In this document: positions 29,471 to 37,599 of the stretch, piece after piece
How the letters are laid out: the number at the start of each line of letters is the position of its first letter
Numbering within the stretch: the first letter of the stretch is position 1
Assembly: GCF_027111335.1 (NCBI RefSeq)
Contig: NZ_CP114288.1
Span: 4,960,001-5,024,000 of the forward strand
Direction: 5' to 3'
DNA: 64,000 nt
DNA from: Flavobacterium aquiphilum
GTDB lineage: Bacteria; Bacteroidota; Bacteroidia; Flavobacteriales; Flavobacteriaceae
Position numbers and translations under genes: made by a program
Notes under the pieces: generated by a model
What the model was told of the DNA's origin: nothing
Seen by the model: the letters and a program-made list of their open reading frames with translations, nothing else
The model's database searches: none

Positions 29471-30145
29471 CTAAACATTAATCCTATACCCCACATTCCT
29501 TACCGTTTCAAACCAATCAATCGGCGAATGTTTGTCCAGTTTTTTTCTGAGGTTTCGAACATGTACATCTATAAAATTAGAATCGGAATTCACTTCAAGT
29601 ATATCACCCCAAATATGCTCGGTCAATTGCAAACGTGTAATTACCCTATTTTTGTTTAAAACCAAATACTGAAAAATATCAAACTCTTTTTTAGTTAGAT
29701 TAATTGGTACTTTATCATAACTCACTTTATAATCCTGCAACTGTAAACTAAACCCATGAATATCCAATTGATTCACAGTGTATCCGTGCATTCTGCGGAT
29801 AATGGCAAACAAACGGGCACCCAATTCAGTCAAAGCGAATGGTTTTGTCAAATAATCATCGGCCCCAAGCTGTAATCCATTTATCCGGTCTTCTAATTCG
29901 CCTTGAGCTGTAATGATGATGACCGCCACTTTAGCTCCGGTTTTACGAATGCTTTTCAAAACATCAAAACCACTTCCGTCAGGCAAACCCAAATCCAAAA
30001 GCATGATATCATAATCGTTGCTATTGATTTCTTCCAACGCCTCCTCGCAATTCTTCGAAATTTTACATATATAACCACTTCCAGAAAGGTATTCTCTCAC
30101 CTCCTGGGCCAATTCGGGATTATCTTCAACAATAAGAATTTTCAT
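29471..30145 (-). CDS. OmpR/PhoB-family response regulator
   Basis: The receiver domain (residues 1-115) has the acidic pocket (VEDNPEL), phospho-Asp in MLLDLGLPDGSGF (Asp about 51), the conserved Thr (IIITAQG) and Lys (DYLTKPFALTEL). The winged-helix DNA-binding domain follows (about 130-224), with LTKKEFDIFQYLV and VDVHVRNLRKKLD. Such regulators bind tandem direct repeats with about 11-bp spacing, exactly what is seen upstream of the two flanking Asr-like genes. Its own promoter region does not show that repeat. Confidence 0.95.
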   Translation of the reverse strand: MKILIVEDNPELAQEVREYLSGSGYICKISKNCEEALEEINSNDYDIMLLDLGLPDGSGFDVLKSIRKTGAKVAVIIITAQGELEDRINGLQLGADDYLTKPFALTELGARLFAIIRRMHGYTVNQLDIHGFSLQLQDYKVSYDKVPINLTKKEFDIFQYLVLNKNRVITRLQLTEHIWGDILEVNSDSNFIDVHVRNLRKKLDKHSPIDWFETVRNVGYRINV

Positions 30146-30189
30146 AACTGACTAAATTTATATTCTTAAAATTTGACATATCTAAAATA

Positions 30190-30225
30190 CTAAAAAAGTC
30201 AGTAAATTTCTCTACTGACTCTTAA
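30190..30225 (-). terminator. Terminator after the second Asr-like gene
   Basis: On the minus strand AGTCAGTA pairs with TACTGACT around an eight-base loop and is followed by six T. It separates the small gene from the response regulator. Confidence 0.75.
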
Positions 30226-30285
30226 AAACAATTAATCTTTTCTGACCTCCTTTCATTTAATCAAACAAATCAAAAGCATCAATTA

Positions 30286-30546
30286 TCATTTAGTTTTAGG
30301 ACTAGAGGGTGCGGGTGTTGCATTCATTGCTGGTTTTGCGGCTGTCGCAGCTTTTTGTTCTTTTTTCGCTTTGTTGTGTTTGTGGTGTTTTTTCATAGTA
30401 ACTTCTTTTGTCGAAGTTGCTTTAGCTTTTATAGGAAAAGCTTGAACCATTGCACTTGTACCCAAAACTGCAACTAATAACATCAATAAATTTTTACTCA
30501 AGTGTAGCAGTCTATTTTTTTTGTTTTCGTGAATCTGCGATTTCAT
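30286..30546 (-). CDS. Small Lys/Ala/His-rich exported protein, Asr-like
   Basis: The 86 residues contain a charged start, a hydrophobic signal segment (LLMLLVAVLGTSAMVQA) and a mature part rich in Lys, His, Ala and Pro (MKKHHKHNKAKKEQKAATAA, then PAMNATPAPSSP). It is a paralog of the 27700 gene and similar in composition to E. coli Asr. An internal start that gives a shorter signal peptide is possible. It has its own promoter (30587-30621 region) and terminator, so it is probably a single-gene unit controlled by the adjacent two-component system. Confidence 0.75.
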   Translation of the reverse strand: MKSQIHENKKNRLLHLSKNLLMLLVAVLGTSAMVQAFPIKAKATSTKEVTMKKHHKHNKAKKEQKAATAAKPAMNATPAPSSPKTK

Positions 30547-30586
30547 GATTTCTAGAATTTTTAATTAATAATTATTATTTATAGAT

Positions 30587-30621
30587 CAAATGTATAACCG
30601 CAAAATGAAGAAAAAATGAAG
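30587..30621 (-). promoter_or_regulatory. Promoter with phased direct repeat upstream of the second Asr-like gene
   Basis: On the minus strand TACATTTG (30587-30594) is the -7 element. CTTCAT occurs at 30605-30610 and 30616-30621, again 10 bases upstream with 11-bp period. Flanking bases also agree with the 27958 site (AAAACTTCAT upstream, TTTGA-CTATAAA downstream). Confidence 0.65.
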
Positions 30622-30696
30622 TTTTAACCCCATACCAAAGTTTAACTTTCCCTTAACTGACTGGGGTATATTTGATTATTTTTTGGAGCAGAACAT

Positions 30697-30787
30697 TAGC
30701 CATTTTTCACAAGTTTACTCCCGCTTTTCGCTATATCTTTTCCTCTTTAAAGAAAAAAGGAAAAGGATGCCGCTTCACTCGGGGCTA
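30697..30787 (-). ncRNA. Structured repeat, copy B (Flavo-1-like)
   Basis: On the minus strand it opens with TAGCCCCGAGTGAAGCGGCA, has an inner stem CCTTTTCC/GGAAAAG, then AAGCGGGAGT and closes with GGCTA. The CCCG/CGGG pair replaces the CCTG/CAGG of copies A and D, a compensatory change. A further outer pair AGCAGAA/TTCTGCT extends the structure to about 30687-30812. Confidence 0.6.
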
Positions 30788-30852
30788 AAGAAGAACATTC
30801 TGCTTTTTTAGACCCAACCATTTCGACAATAGATTTCCCACAAAGTTTGTCA

Positions 30853-30947
30853 TTCCCCTCTTTTGGAGGGGTGTCCGTAGGGCGGGGTGGCAAATAGCAC
30901 AGTAAAAACACCCCGGCTTTCAGCCACCCCTCTTAAAAAGAGGGGAA
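30853..30947. repeat. Inverted pair of REP-like palindromes
   Basis: TTCCCCTCTTTTGGAGGGG followed by a GGGGTGG tail occurs here and again, inverted, in the second half (CCACCCCTCTTAAAAAGAGG). The unit (C-rich hairpin plus GGGGTG tail) is related to the copies at 35422, 35538 and 48227. Confidence 0.7.
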
Positions 30948-30989
30948 AGCCAATATTGCGCAAAAAGCTTAAAGAAACTTCATCATTCC

Positions 30990-31684
30990 CAACTATAGTT
31001 TTCAACAACAAATTCGTTTTTAAAAGGCAATTGTCTATTTTTACAGACTAATTTTTTTAATATGTCTGCTTAAAAACGACTTTTCCTTCTCGATGCTTAT
31101 GCATTAATATTTCGTGGTTATTTCGCATTTATAAAAAACCCAAGAATCAATTCCAAATGAATGGATACCTCCGCAATCATGGGGTTTATGAATGCCCTGA
31201 TGGATGTAATCAAAAGAGAGAAACCAGATCATTTGGCCGTAGCATTCGATAAAGGCGGAAGTACCTACCGCTATGAAATGTATCAGGAATACAAAGCAAA
31301 CCGCGACGAAACTCCCGAAGCTATAAAAATTGCCGTTCCTTATATTCAGGAATTACTGAAAGCAATGCACATTCCCATTATCGAAGTTCCAGGCTATGAA
31401 GCTGACGACTTGATTGGAACTTTGGCAAAACAGGCCGAAAAAGAAGATTTCAAAGTCTTTATGGTAACTCCCGATAAAGATTTTGCACAATTGGTTTCCG
31501 AAAATATTTTCATGTACAAACCTGCCCGAATGGGTAATGACATCGAGATTTGGGGAATACCGGAAGTATTGGAAAAATTCGAAATTGAACACCCAGAGCA
31601 GGTAATCGACTATTTAGGAATGATGGGTGATGCCGCCGATAACATCCCTGGATTACCAGGTGTTGGAGAAAAAACAGCCAAAAA
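30990..31684 (+). pseudogene. polA: Truncated duplicate of the polA 5' end
   Basis: This 695-bp stretch matches 34430-35124, including about 70 bp upstream of the gene. The copied frame begins at 31062 but has TAA at codon 4 (31071-31073, where intact polA has CAA) and TGA at codon 33 (31158-31160, where polA has GGA). Similarity stops abruptly after 31684, within the 5'-nuclease domain. Differences cluster at the two ends and are mostly silent; the middle (about 31161-31430) is identical. An internal start at 31161 could give a 186-residue fragment, but this is unlikely to be functional. Confidence 0.92.
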
Positions 31685-32130
31685 GACGTCCGCCGGGGAC
31701 ATGAGCAGGGTAAGCGCATGAGTTGTTTTTTACCGCTAATTAAAGGTAAATAAAGAAAAAACTACGGTTGGATATATTTATGCAAACGAATAATACAGAA
31801 GCAAGTAATGCAGTTTCAATAACGAGACTGTCTAAAAAGACAGCCTCTTCTTTTATTATATAGAGCTTTTCAATTTTTCACTTCCGATATTGGGCAATAC
31901 CTAGATTTCTATTCTGATTCGTTTTAGAGAACTTATCTTTTAAGGAACCTTCAAGAAAAGGACGTATAGTTCCTTTGGAAACTAATTTGTTATTCTTGTT
32001 GCATTAGATAAACCTTAAAAAAAACAAACCCAATTATTTAAAGAAAAATATTTTCAATTTATTCTTGTTTTATAAATTATATTAAATCTCAAATCAAAAC
32101 TTTTAAATTTCAGAATCTTAAAATTTAATA
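31685..32130. other. Junction region with GC-rich segment and hairpin
   Basis: Directly after the polA duplicate comes a GC-rich segment (31685-31722: GACGTCCGCCGGGGACATGA and on) unlike its surroundings, suggesting foreign origin. A hairpin GAGACTGTCT/AGACAGCCTC (31824-31847) followed by T-rich DNA resembles the terminal hairpins of insertion sequences. No open gene is seen. Confidence 0.4.
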
Positions 32131-32139
32131 AATCTCATA

Positions 32140-32355
32140 ATTCATGCAAATGAACCTCTTAAAAGAATTATTACTGATTTAGGGATTAAAAAAAGATTAT
32201 CTACTACTGTGCAAGACATTCATTTGTAACCGTTCTTAAATTTAACAATATATCAATAGATATTATCAAGGAAGCTTTAGGTTATAAAAAAATTAAATAC
32301 ACAATATCTTAATTTAAAGACACTTCCAAGCAACATCTTAGGAAAAATGATTGAT
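32140..32355 (+). pseudogene. Remnant of a tyrosine recombinase (integrase) C-terminus
   Basis: Reading frames here give ANEPLKRIITDLGIKKRLST and, after a frame change near 32200, YYCARHSFVTVLKFNN then IIKEALGYKKIKYTIS followed by a stop. The ARHSF box and the LG-H/Y region match the catalytic C-terminal part of Bacteroidetes phage-type integrases (family form YVARHSFATVLK). The N-terminal part and the nucleophilic Tyr region are gone. It suggests that a mobile element once occupied this spot. Confidence 0.65.
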
Positions 32356-32535
32356 GGTATTATTTTTTAGTAGGCATTATAACTTAGTTAAAGCTTTGGT
32401 ATTTAGTCAAAAACTAGTTATTTCGTTTAGCTGTCTGTAGAATTAATTTTACAAAAAAACATAAATAGTACTACGCGTTAGTTTTGATTAAAAATTAATC
32501 TTTGTTTCTTATTAATATATAAAATTTTTAAAAGA

Positions 32536-33129
32536 ATGAAAAAAATTATTTTATTTGTATTTGTGAGCTTGGTTTTTGCCAATGGATATTCACAGGAAAA
32601 AGGAAAATTCAGAGCAGGACTGGATTTTGGTTATGTGCCAGCAAACGGAGGTGGTGGAATGTTGATATCTCTCGAGCCAAAGTATAATATTGCTGATAAT
32701 ATGAATGTAGGATTGAGATTAGGTGTTGCTGGAGTAGTTCGTGATCTGACAACAACAAATGACACTGAGTTTAATGCAAAACTTGCAGGAATTGGTTCAT
32801 ATATTGGAACATATGATTATTATTTTCATAAATCTAGAAGTACTTTTGCTCCGTATGTTGGAGGAGGTGTTGGTTATTATACTTTGTCCAATGTAAAAGT
32901 TAGCGATTTTGATAATAATGAGAGTTTCAATCCTTCTGCATCAGGAGTATTTGGAGGATTAATCCGTGGTGGTTTTGAATGGGCTGGGTTCAGAATGGGT
33001 TTAGAATATAATTTTCTTCCAAAATCAGATATTGAAAACACAAATGGGATGAAGGTTGGAACCGCAAAAAATGCATATTTAGGGATACATGTTGGATTTT
33101 TTGTTGGTGGAGGAAAATGGGGTAGATAA
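32536..33129 (+). CDS. Outer-membrane beta-barrel protein
   Basis: A signal peptide (MKKIILFVFVSLVFANGYSQ) is followed by a small beta-barrel of about 175 residues with alternating aromatic/hydrophobic strands and Gly-rich turns (VPANGGGGMLISLEPKYN, FAPYVGGGVGYYTLS, FRMGLEYNFLP). The pattern resembles OmpX/OmpW-like barrels. It ends in GGGKWGR rather than a C-terminal Phe. It sits inside the disturbed region between the polA duplicate and the IS element, so it may have been acquired. Function unknown. Confidence 0.8.
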   Translation: MKKIILFVFVSLVFANGYSQEKGKFRAGLDFGYVPANGGGGMLISLEPKYNIADNMNVGLRLGVAGVVRDLTTTNDTEFNAKLAGIGSYIGTYDYYFHKSRSTFAPYVGGGVGYYTLSNVKVSDFDNNESFNPSASGVFGGLIRGGFEWAGFRMGLEYNFLPKSDIENTNGMKVGTAKNAYLGIHVGFFVGGGKWGR

Positions 33130-33155
33130 TAGTTTTTGTTCTGCAAATAAAACGA

Positions 33156-33188
33156 GGGAAGCTGTCCGAAAGGGTAGCTTTTTTTATC
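33156..33188 (+). terminator. Terminator after the beta-barrel gene
   Basis: AAGCTGTCC pairs (with one mismatch) with GGGTAGCTT around GAAA and runs into seven T. Confidence 0.75.
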
Positions 33189-33235
33189 CAACAAATTTCA
33201 GGAATTGATTTTGCGTTGGTTGATTATTCCGTTGT

Positions 33236-34249
33236 AACCTGAACTCGATTAATAAAATACTGCTAATTGGTTAGTTTTAACCGTTTCGTATTTCAAAGAA
33301 GGTTTTTTAGGCAGAAAATTATAAGCAATTATTCCGGCTATAAGATTTGACAAAAAGTTGGTAAATGAACGATGTCTAGAATGTTCAACTTGGCAAATAT
33401 TTTTAAGTTCATCGTTAACTGTTTCTATTATTGAGCGTTTACGGAGTAAGATTTTATCACTCATTTCCATCAAACTATTTTTCATATTATTGCGAATGCT
33501 TGTAATTAATTGAACTCCATCAACAAATAATAATTGGGAGAGTTTTTCGCTTATATATCCTTTATCACCAAATAGTTTTCCGAAAATAGCATTCAAAAAG
33601 CCCTCATTTTTCAGTGGCTCTCTATCATCTACGTTGGCTTGAGTTACAGCAAAGCTTAACAATTCTCCTTTGTCATTAATGATAATATGGAGCTTAAACC
33701 CATGAAACCAACCCATTGTAGATTTTCCGGTAGTGGCAATATCTTTAAAAACTTTATTTCTACTGATTCGTTTGTTTTTACAAACTCTTATTAGTGTTGA
33801 GTCTACAAATGAAATACCTGTACAATTGCCTAAACAACAGGTTTTGGCAAAAATTGTCATTGGCAAAAGAACACTTTGCATCAGTTCTAAAAAGCGATTA
33901 TAAGAAACTGTATTAGGAAATTCATTTTGCATATGCTTTTGGACATAAAAAATGTAATAATGCTTGAAACAACGAAAACCACTCAAATGAAAAAGTAAAT
34001 AAATTGTAATTACTTCTGATTTTGACATAATCGAAGGACGTTTGGAAGGTTTTCCTAGCAGAAAAGGCTGTGTGGTTTTCTCAAAATCTTTACAAAATTC
34101 ATCAACAATAGAAAAAATATCTGTAATTTTATCGAAACAAATCATAAGGTAGAGTTTAGTTAAATATTTAATTGTCAGAGATTTAAATATACTAAATTTT
34201 ACCTTTTTCTACAATATTTTCAGCCTAAATTATTAATCGAGTTCAGGTT
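33236..34249 (-). mobile_element. IS982-family insertion sequence
   Basis: A 1014-bp element bounded by perfect 20-bp inverted repeats, AACCTGAACTCGATTAATAA at 33236-33255 and its complement at 34230-34249. It contains one transposase gene on the minus strand. No obvious target duplication flanks it (left flank ends CCGTTGT, right flank starts ATAAACA), which may mean a deletion next to the element. Confidence 0.9.
33249..34145 (-). CDS. IS982-family transposase
   Basis: A 298-residue DDE transposase. Key blocks are FVDSTLIRVC (first Asp), the GWFHGFKLHIIINDKGELLS segment typical of IS982, LFGDKGYIS (second Asp), and RSIIETVNDELKNICQVEHS (catalytic Glu). The reading frame is intact and starts with ATG inside the left part of the element, so the element may still be active. 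Its stop overlaps the inverted repeat zone. Confidence 0.92.
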   Translation of the reverse strand: MICFDKITDIFSIVDEFCKDFEKTTQPFLLGKPSKRPSIMSKSEVITIYLLFHLSGFRCFKHYYIFYVQKHMQNEFPNTVSYNRFLELMQSVLLPMTIFAKTCCLGNCTGISFVDSTLIRVCKNKRISRNKVFKDIATTGKSTMGWFHGFKLHIIINDKGELLSFAVTQANVDDREPLKNEGFLNAIFGKLFGDKGYISEKLSQLLFVDGVQLITSIRNNMKNSLMEMSDKILLRKRSIIETVNDELKNICQVEHSRHRSFTNFLSNLIAGIIAYNFLPKKPSLKYETVKTNQLAVFY

Positions 34250-34438
34250 ATAAACAAATATTTAAATGGAACATATAACGATGTTGGCGGTTCTGTTGCA
34301 ATAGCTTCAGTTAACGAAAGTGAACTGGAAGAAATTTGGGAAGAGCGTAAGCCAATCGAAGGTTTTAAATTTGATGTAGAATCCAGACCTGTCAGGTTTT
34401 TAAAACCTGACAGGTCTAAACAAACATCACAACTATAA
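34250..34438 (+). pseudogene. 3' stump of an unidentified gene cut by the IS element
   Basis: Starting at the IS end, an open frame of 62 codons reads NKYLNGTYNDVGGSVAIASV then LEEIWEERKPIEGFKFDVE and ends SKQTSQL. It has ordinary coding character but no start codon, and its upstream part is not found on the other side of the IS. Its last codons run through the 33-bp palindrome at 34385-34417. I do not recognise the family. Confidence 0.55.
34385..34417. repeat. 33-bp near-perfect palindrome
   Basis: AGACCTGTCAGGTTTT and AAAACCTGACAGGTCT are exact complements separated by one T. Similar palindromes are, as I recall, dispersed in Flavobacteria genomes. It lies at the 3' end of the gene stump, about 85 bp before polA, and could also act as a terminator. 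Confidence 0.8.
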
Positions 34439-35124
34439 TTTTCAACAACAAATTCGTTTTTAAAACGCAATTGTCTATTTTTACAGACTAATTTTTTCAA
34501 TATGTCTGCTCAAAAACGACTTTTTCTACTCGACGCCTACGCGCTTATCTTTCGTGGTTATTTTGCATTTATAAAAAACCCAAGAATCAATTCCAAAGGA
34601 ATGGATACCTCCGCAATCATGGGGTTTATGAATGCCCTGATGGATGTAATCAAAAGAGAGAAACCAGATCATTTGGCCGTAGCATTCGATAAAGGCGGAA
34701 GTACCTACCGCTATGAAATGTATCAGGAATACAAAGCAAACCGCGACGAAACTCCCGAAGCTATAAAAATTGCCGTTCCTTATATTCAGGAATTACTGAA
34801 AGCAATGCACATTCCCATTATCGAAGTTCCAGGCTATGAAGCTGACGACTTGATTGGAACTTTGGCAAAACAAGCCGAAAAAGAAGATTTCAAAGTCTTT
34901 ATGGTAACTCCCGATAAAGATTTTGCGCAATTGGTTTCCGAAAACATTTTCATGTACAAACCCGCCCGAATGGGGAATGACATCGAAATATGGGGAATTC
35001 CGGAAGTTTTGGAAAAATTCGAAATTGAGCGTCCTGAGCAGGTAATCGACTATTTGGGAATGATGGGTGATGCCGCCGATAACATCCCGGGATTACCAGG
35101 TGTTGGAGAAAAAACAGCCAAAAA
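34430..35124 (+). repeat. Direct repeat shared with 30990-31684
   Basis: This is the intact-copy partner of the 695-bp duplication. It covers the polA leader and the first 207 codons. The offset is exactly 3440 bp with no indels. Confidence 0.92.
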
Positions 35125-37381
35125 ATTACTCAAAGAGTTCGGCTCGATGGAAAACCTTTTGGCCAATACTGACAAACTGAAAGGCGCCATCAAAGAAAAA
35201 ATCGAAGCTAATGCCGACAAAGGTATTTTGTCCAAAAAATTGGCCGCGATTTTACTTGACTGTCCGGTTCAATTTCATGCAGGCGATTACGAATTGTCCA
35301 AACCAGATGTTGAAAAAACAGACGAATTATTCCAGGAATTGGAATTCCGTCAAATGAAAACGCAGTTTGACAAATTTTTCGGTACAGGAAAAGAATACGA
35401 CGAAATCGACACAAACGGAATCCTCACCCCAACCCTCTCCAAAGGAGAGGGAGACGAAACTCCTAAAAAAGCTTCAGCCAAAAAAACCAATGAAGACCAA
35501 TTCGATTTATTTGGATTTTATGATCAATCCGAATCGGCTCCTTCCCCTTCAGGGAAGGTTGGGATGGGGTCTTTGGAAAATACCGAACATTTTTACCAAA
35601 GTATTCAAGGCGATTTCGCTGTGAAATTACTTTTACAGAATTTAATGAATCAGACTTCCGTATGTTTTGACACCGAAACTACAGGAATTGACGCCCTTAA
35701 CGCCGAACTTGTTGGAATGTCTTTTTCGTACGAAAAAGGAAAAGCATTTTACGTTCCATTTCCTGAAAACCAAGAAGAAGCTCAAACTTTGGTTGACAAA
35801 TTCAAACCTTTCTTCGAAAATGAAAACATCGAAAAAATTGGTCAAAACATAAAATACGATTTAAAAATTCTTTCAAATTATGGTGTCCAAATCAAAGGAA
35901 AGCTTTTCGATACGATGATTGCTCACTATTTGATCAATCCTGATATGCGTCATAATATGGATGTTTTGTCAGAAACCTATTTGAAATATTCACCTAAATC
36001 AATTGAAGATTTAATTGGTAAAAAAGGGAAAGGCCAAAAATCGATGCGTGAAGTAGCCCTTGAAGATATAAAAGAATACGCCGCTGAAGATGCTGATATT
36101 ACCTATCAATTGAAGCAAAATTTTAGCCCGATTCTCGACAAAGCCGAAACTAAAAAACTATTTGACGAAATCGAAATTCCGTTAATTCCTGTTTTGGCCG
36201 CAATGGAATTGGAAGGGATCAATCTTAACGTTCAATTTCTACAAGCAATGTCAGTTGAAATGGCTGCCGAAAGCAATGCTTTGGAACAAAAAATCTACGA
36301 AACTGCCGGAGAGAAATTCAATTTGGCTTCGCCAAAACAACTCGGAGATATTTTATTCGAAAAATTGAAAATCGGCGGAGCCAAACAAAAGAAAACCAAA
36401 ACCGGTCAATATGCCACAGGCGAGGAGGTTTTATCGTATTTAGCCAATGACAACGAAATTGTCCGCGACATTCTTGAATGGCGTCAAATGGTGAAATTGC
36501 AAAGCACTTATATTGATGCATTGCCTACACAAGTTGACTCCAAAACAGGCCGTGTCCACACCGATTACATGCAAACAGTTGCAGCAACAGGACGTTTAAG
36601 CTCCAACAACCCAAACTTGCAAAACATCCCGATCCGTACTGAAAGAGGCCGATTGATTCGAAAAGCTTTTATTGCCAGAGATGAAAATTACACATTGGTT
36701 TCTGCCGATTATTCGCAGATAGAATTACGTATTATTGCCGCTTTATCAGGAGAAGAAAACATGATTAAAGCCTTCCAAAACAAAGAAGACATTCACCGAA
36801 GTACAGCCGCAAAAGTTTTTCATGTTCCATTGGAAGAAGTTACAAAAGAACAGCGTAGCAACGCTAAAACGGTGAACTTTGGAATTATATATGGTGTTTC
36901 AGCCTTTGGATTGAGCAACCAAACCTCGCTTTCACGAAAAGAAAGTGCTGAATTAATCGATGCCTATTATGCAACTTACCCGAAACTGAAATCATATATG
37001 TCCAACCAAGTTGATTTCGCACGAAAACATGGCTATGTACAAACCATATCAGGTCGTCGCCGCTATTTGAAAGATATCAATTCGGCAAACGCTGTTGTTC
37101 GTGGCGCTGCAGAAAGAAACGCCGTGAATGCGCCAATTCAGGGAAGTGCCGCCGATATCATCAAGATTGCAATGATCAACATCCACAAAAAACTGACCTC
37201 CGAAAATTGGAAAAGCAAAATGTTATTGCAGGTACATGATGAGCTTGTGTTCGATGTCCACAATTCGGAACTCGAAAAAATCCAACCTATGATTAAACAC
37301 GAAATGGAAAATGCTTTTAAAATGGATGTTCCATTGGATGTTGAAATTGGAGCCGGAAAAGATTGGCTGGAAGCACATTGA
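34502..37381 (+). CDS. polA: DNA polymerase I
   Basis: PolA fills gaps and removes RNA primers. The 959 residues comprise a 5'-3' nuclease (about 1-290; YEADDLIGTLA, GDAADNIPGLPGVGEKTA), a linker (about 290-365), a 3'-5' exonuclease with intact acidic residues (CFDTETTGID near 386; YAAEDADITYQL), and the polymerase with motif A SADYSQIELR (about 734), the O-helix RSNAKTVNFGIIYG and motif C VHDELVFD (about 910). The linker contains two stretches encoded by REP-like palindromes (residues 307-317 and 346-357). The start and leader are duplicated upstream at 30990-31684, so the first 207 codons may come from a different source than the rest. Confidence 0.97.
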   Translation: MSAQKRLFLLDAYALIFRGYFAFIKNPRINSKGMDTSAIMGFMNALMDVIKREKPDHLAVAFDKGGSTYRYEMYQEYKANRDETPEAIKIAVPYIQELLKAMHIPIIEVPGYEADDLIGTLAKQAEKEDFKVFMVTPDKDFAQLVSENIFMYKPARMGNDIEIWGIPEVLEKFEIERPEQVIDYLGMMGDAADNIPGLPGVGEKTAKKLLKEFGSMENLLANTDKLKGAIKEKIEANADKGILSKKLAAILLDCPVQFHAGDYELSKPDVEKTDELFQELEFRQMKTQFDKFFGTGKEYDEIDTNGILTPTLSKGEGDETPKKASAKKTNEDQFDLFGFYDQSESAPSPSGKVGMGSLENTEHFYQSIQGDFAVKLLLQNLMNQTSVCFDTETTGIDALNAELVGMSFSYEKGKAFYVPFPENQEEAQTLVDKFKPFFENENIEKIGQNIKYDLKILSNYGVQIKGKLFDTMIAHYLINPDMRHNMDVLSETYLKYSPKSIEDLIGKKGKGQKSMREVALEDIKEYAAEDADITYQLKQNFSPILDKAETKKLFDEIEIPLIPVLAAMELEGINLNVQFLQAMSVEMAAESNALEQKIYETAGEKFNLASPKQLGDILFEKLKIGGAKQKKTKTGQYATGEEVLSYLANDNEIVRDILEWRQMVKLQSTYIDALPTQVDSKTGRVHTDYMQTVAATGRLSSNNPNLQNIPIRTERGRLIRKAFIARDENYTLVSADYSQIELRIIAALSGEENMIKAFQNKEDIHRSTAAKVFHVPLEEVTKEQRSNAKTVNFGIIYGVSAFGLSNQTSLSRKESAELIDAYYATYPKLKSYMSNQVDFARKHGYVQTISGRRRYLKDINSANAVVRGAAERNAVNAPIQGSAADIIKIAMINIHKKLTSENWKSKMLLQVHDELVFDVHNSELEKIQPMIKHEMENAFKMDVPLDVEIGAGKDWLEAH
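35422..35453 (+). repeat. REP-like palindrome inside polA, copy 1
   Basis: CCTCACCCCAACCCTCTCC followed by AAAGGAGAGGGAG. CCCTCTCC pairs with GGAGAGGG. Its complement matches the repeat upstream of thiC (48227-48259) almost base for base. It is translated in frame as LTPTLSKGEG within the linker between the nuclease and exonuclease domains. Confidence 0.85.
35538..35571 (-). repeat. REP-like palindrome inside polA, copy 2
   Basis: CTCCTTCCCCTTCAGGGAAG followed by GTTGGGATGGGGTC. It is the same unit as at 35422 but in opposite orientation and more diverged. It is translated in frame as APSPSGKVGMGS. Confidence 0.8.
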
Positions 37382-37460
37382 TTTTAACCAAAAACACTTC
37401 GTATTAAAGCAATAGTTTACAAAAAAAAGCATATTCCAAAAATTCCTAATCATTGCTTTT

Positions 37461-37548
37461 TAGCCCCGACAGAAGGGATAAACCTTGTGAGCCTCGTTTT
37501 CTACGAGACTCACAAGTTTAGGAATGATGGCGGGATGGATGTTGGCTA
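37461..37548 (+). ncRNA. Structured repeat, copy C (Flavo-1-like)
   Basis: It opens TAGCCCCGACAGAAGGG and closes GGCGGGATGG then TTGGCTA. The inner hairpin is long: CTTGTGAG and CTCGT pair with ACGAG and CTCACAAG around a TTTTCT loop. The outer pairs are TAGCC/GGCTA and CCCG/CGGG. It lies between polA and the SGNH hydrolase gene, on the polA strand. Confidence 0.6.
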
Positions 37549-37599
37549 AAAGTGCCACATCATTCGCTCCAAATTCCTTTTTTCTTGGCTTTTATTTGC

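Noticed and set aside
31161..31721. 186-residue protein from the polA duplicate
   Set aside because: It lacks the polA start, begins at an internal Met and ends in foreign DNA; treated as a pseudogene.
33236..34249. Target-site duplication of the IS982 element
   Set aside because: Flanks compared base by base show no matching direct repeat at the element ends.
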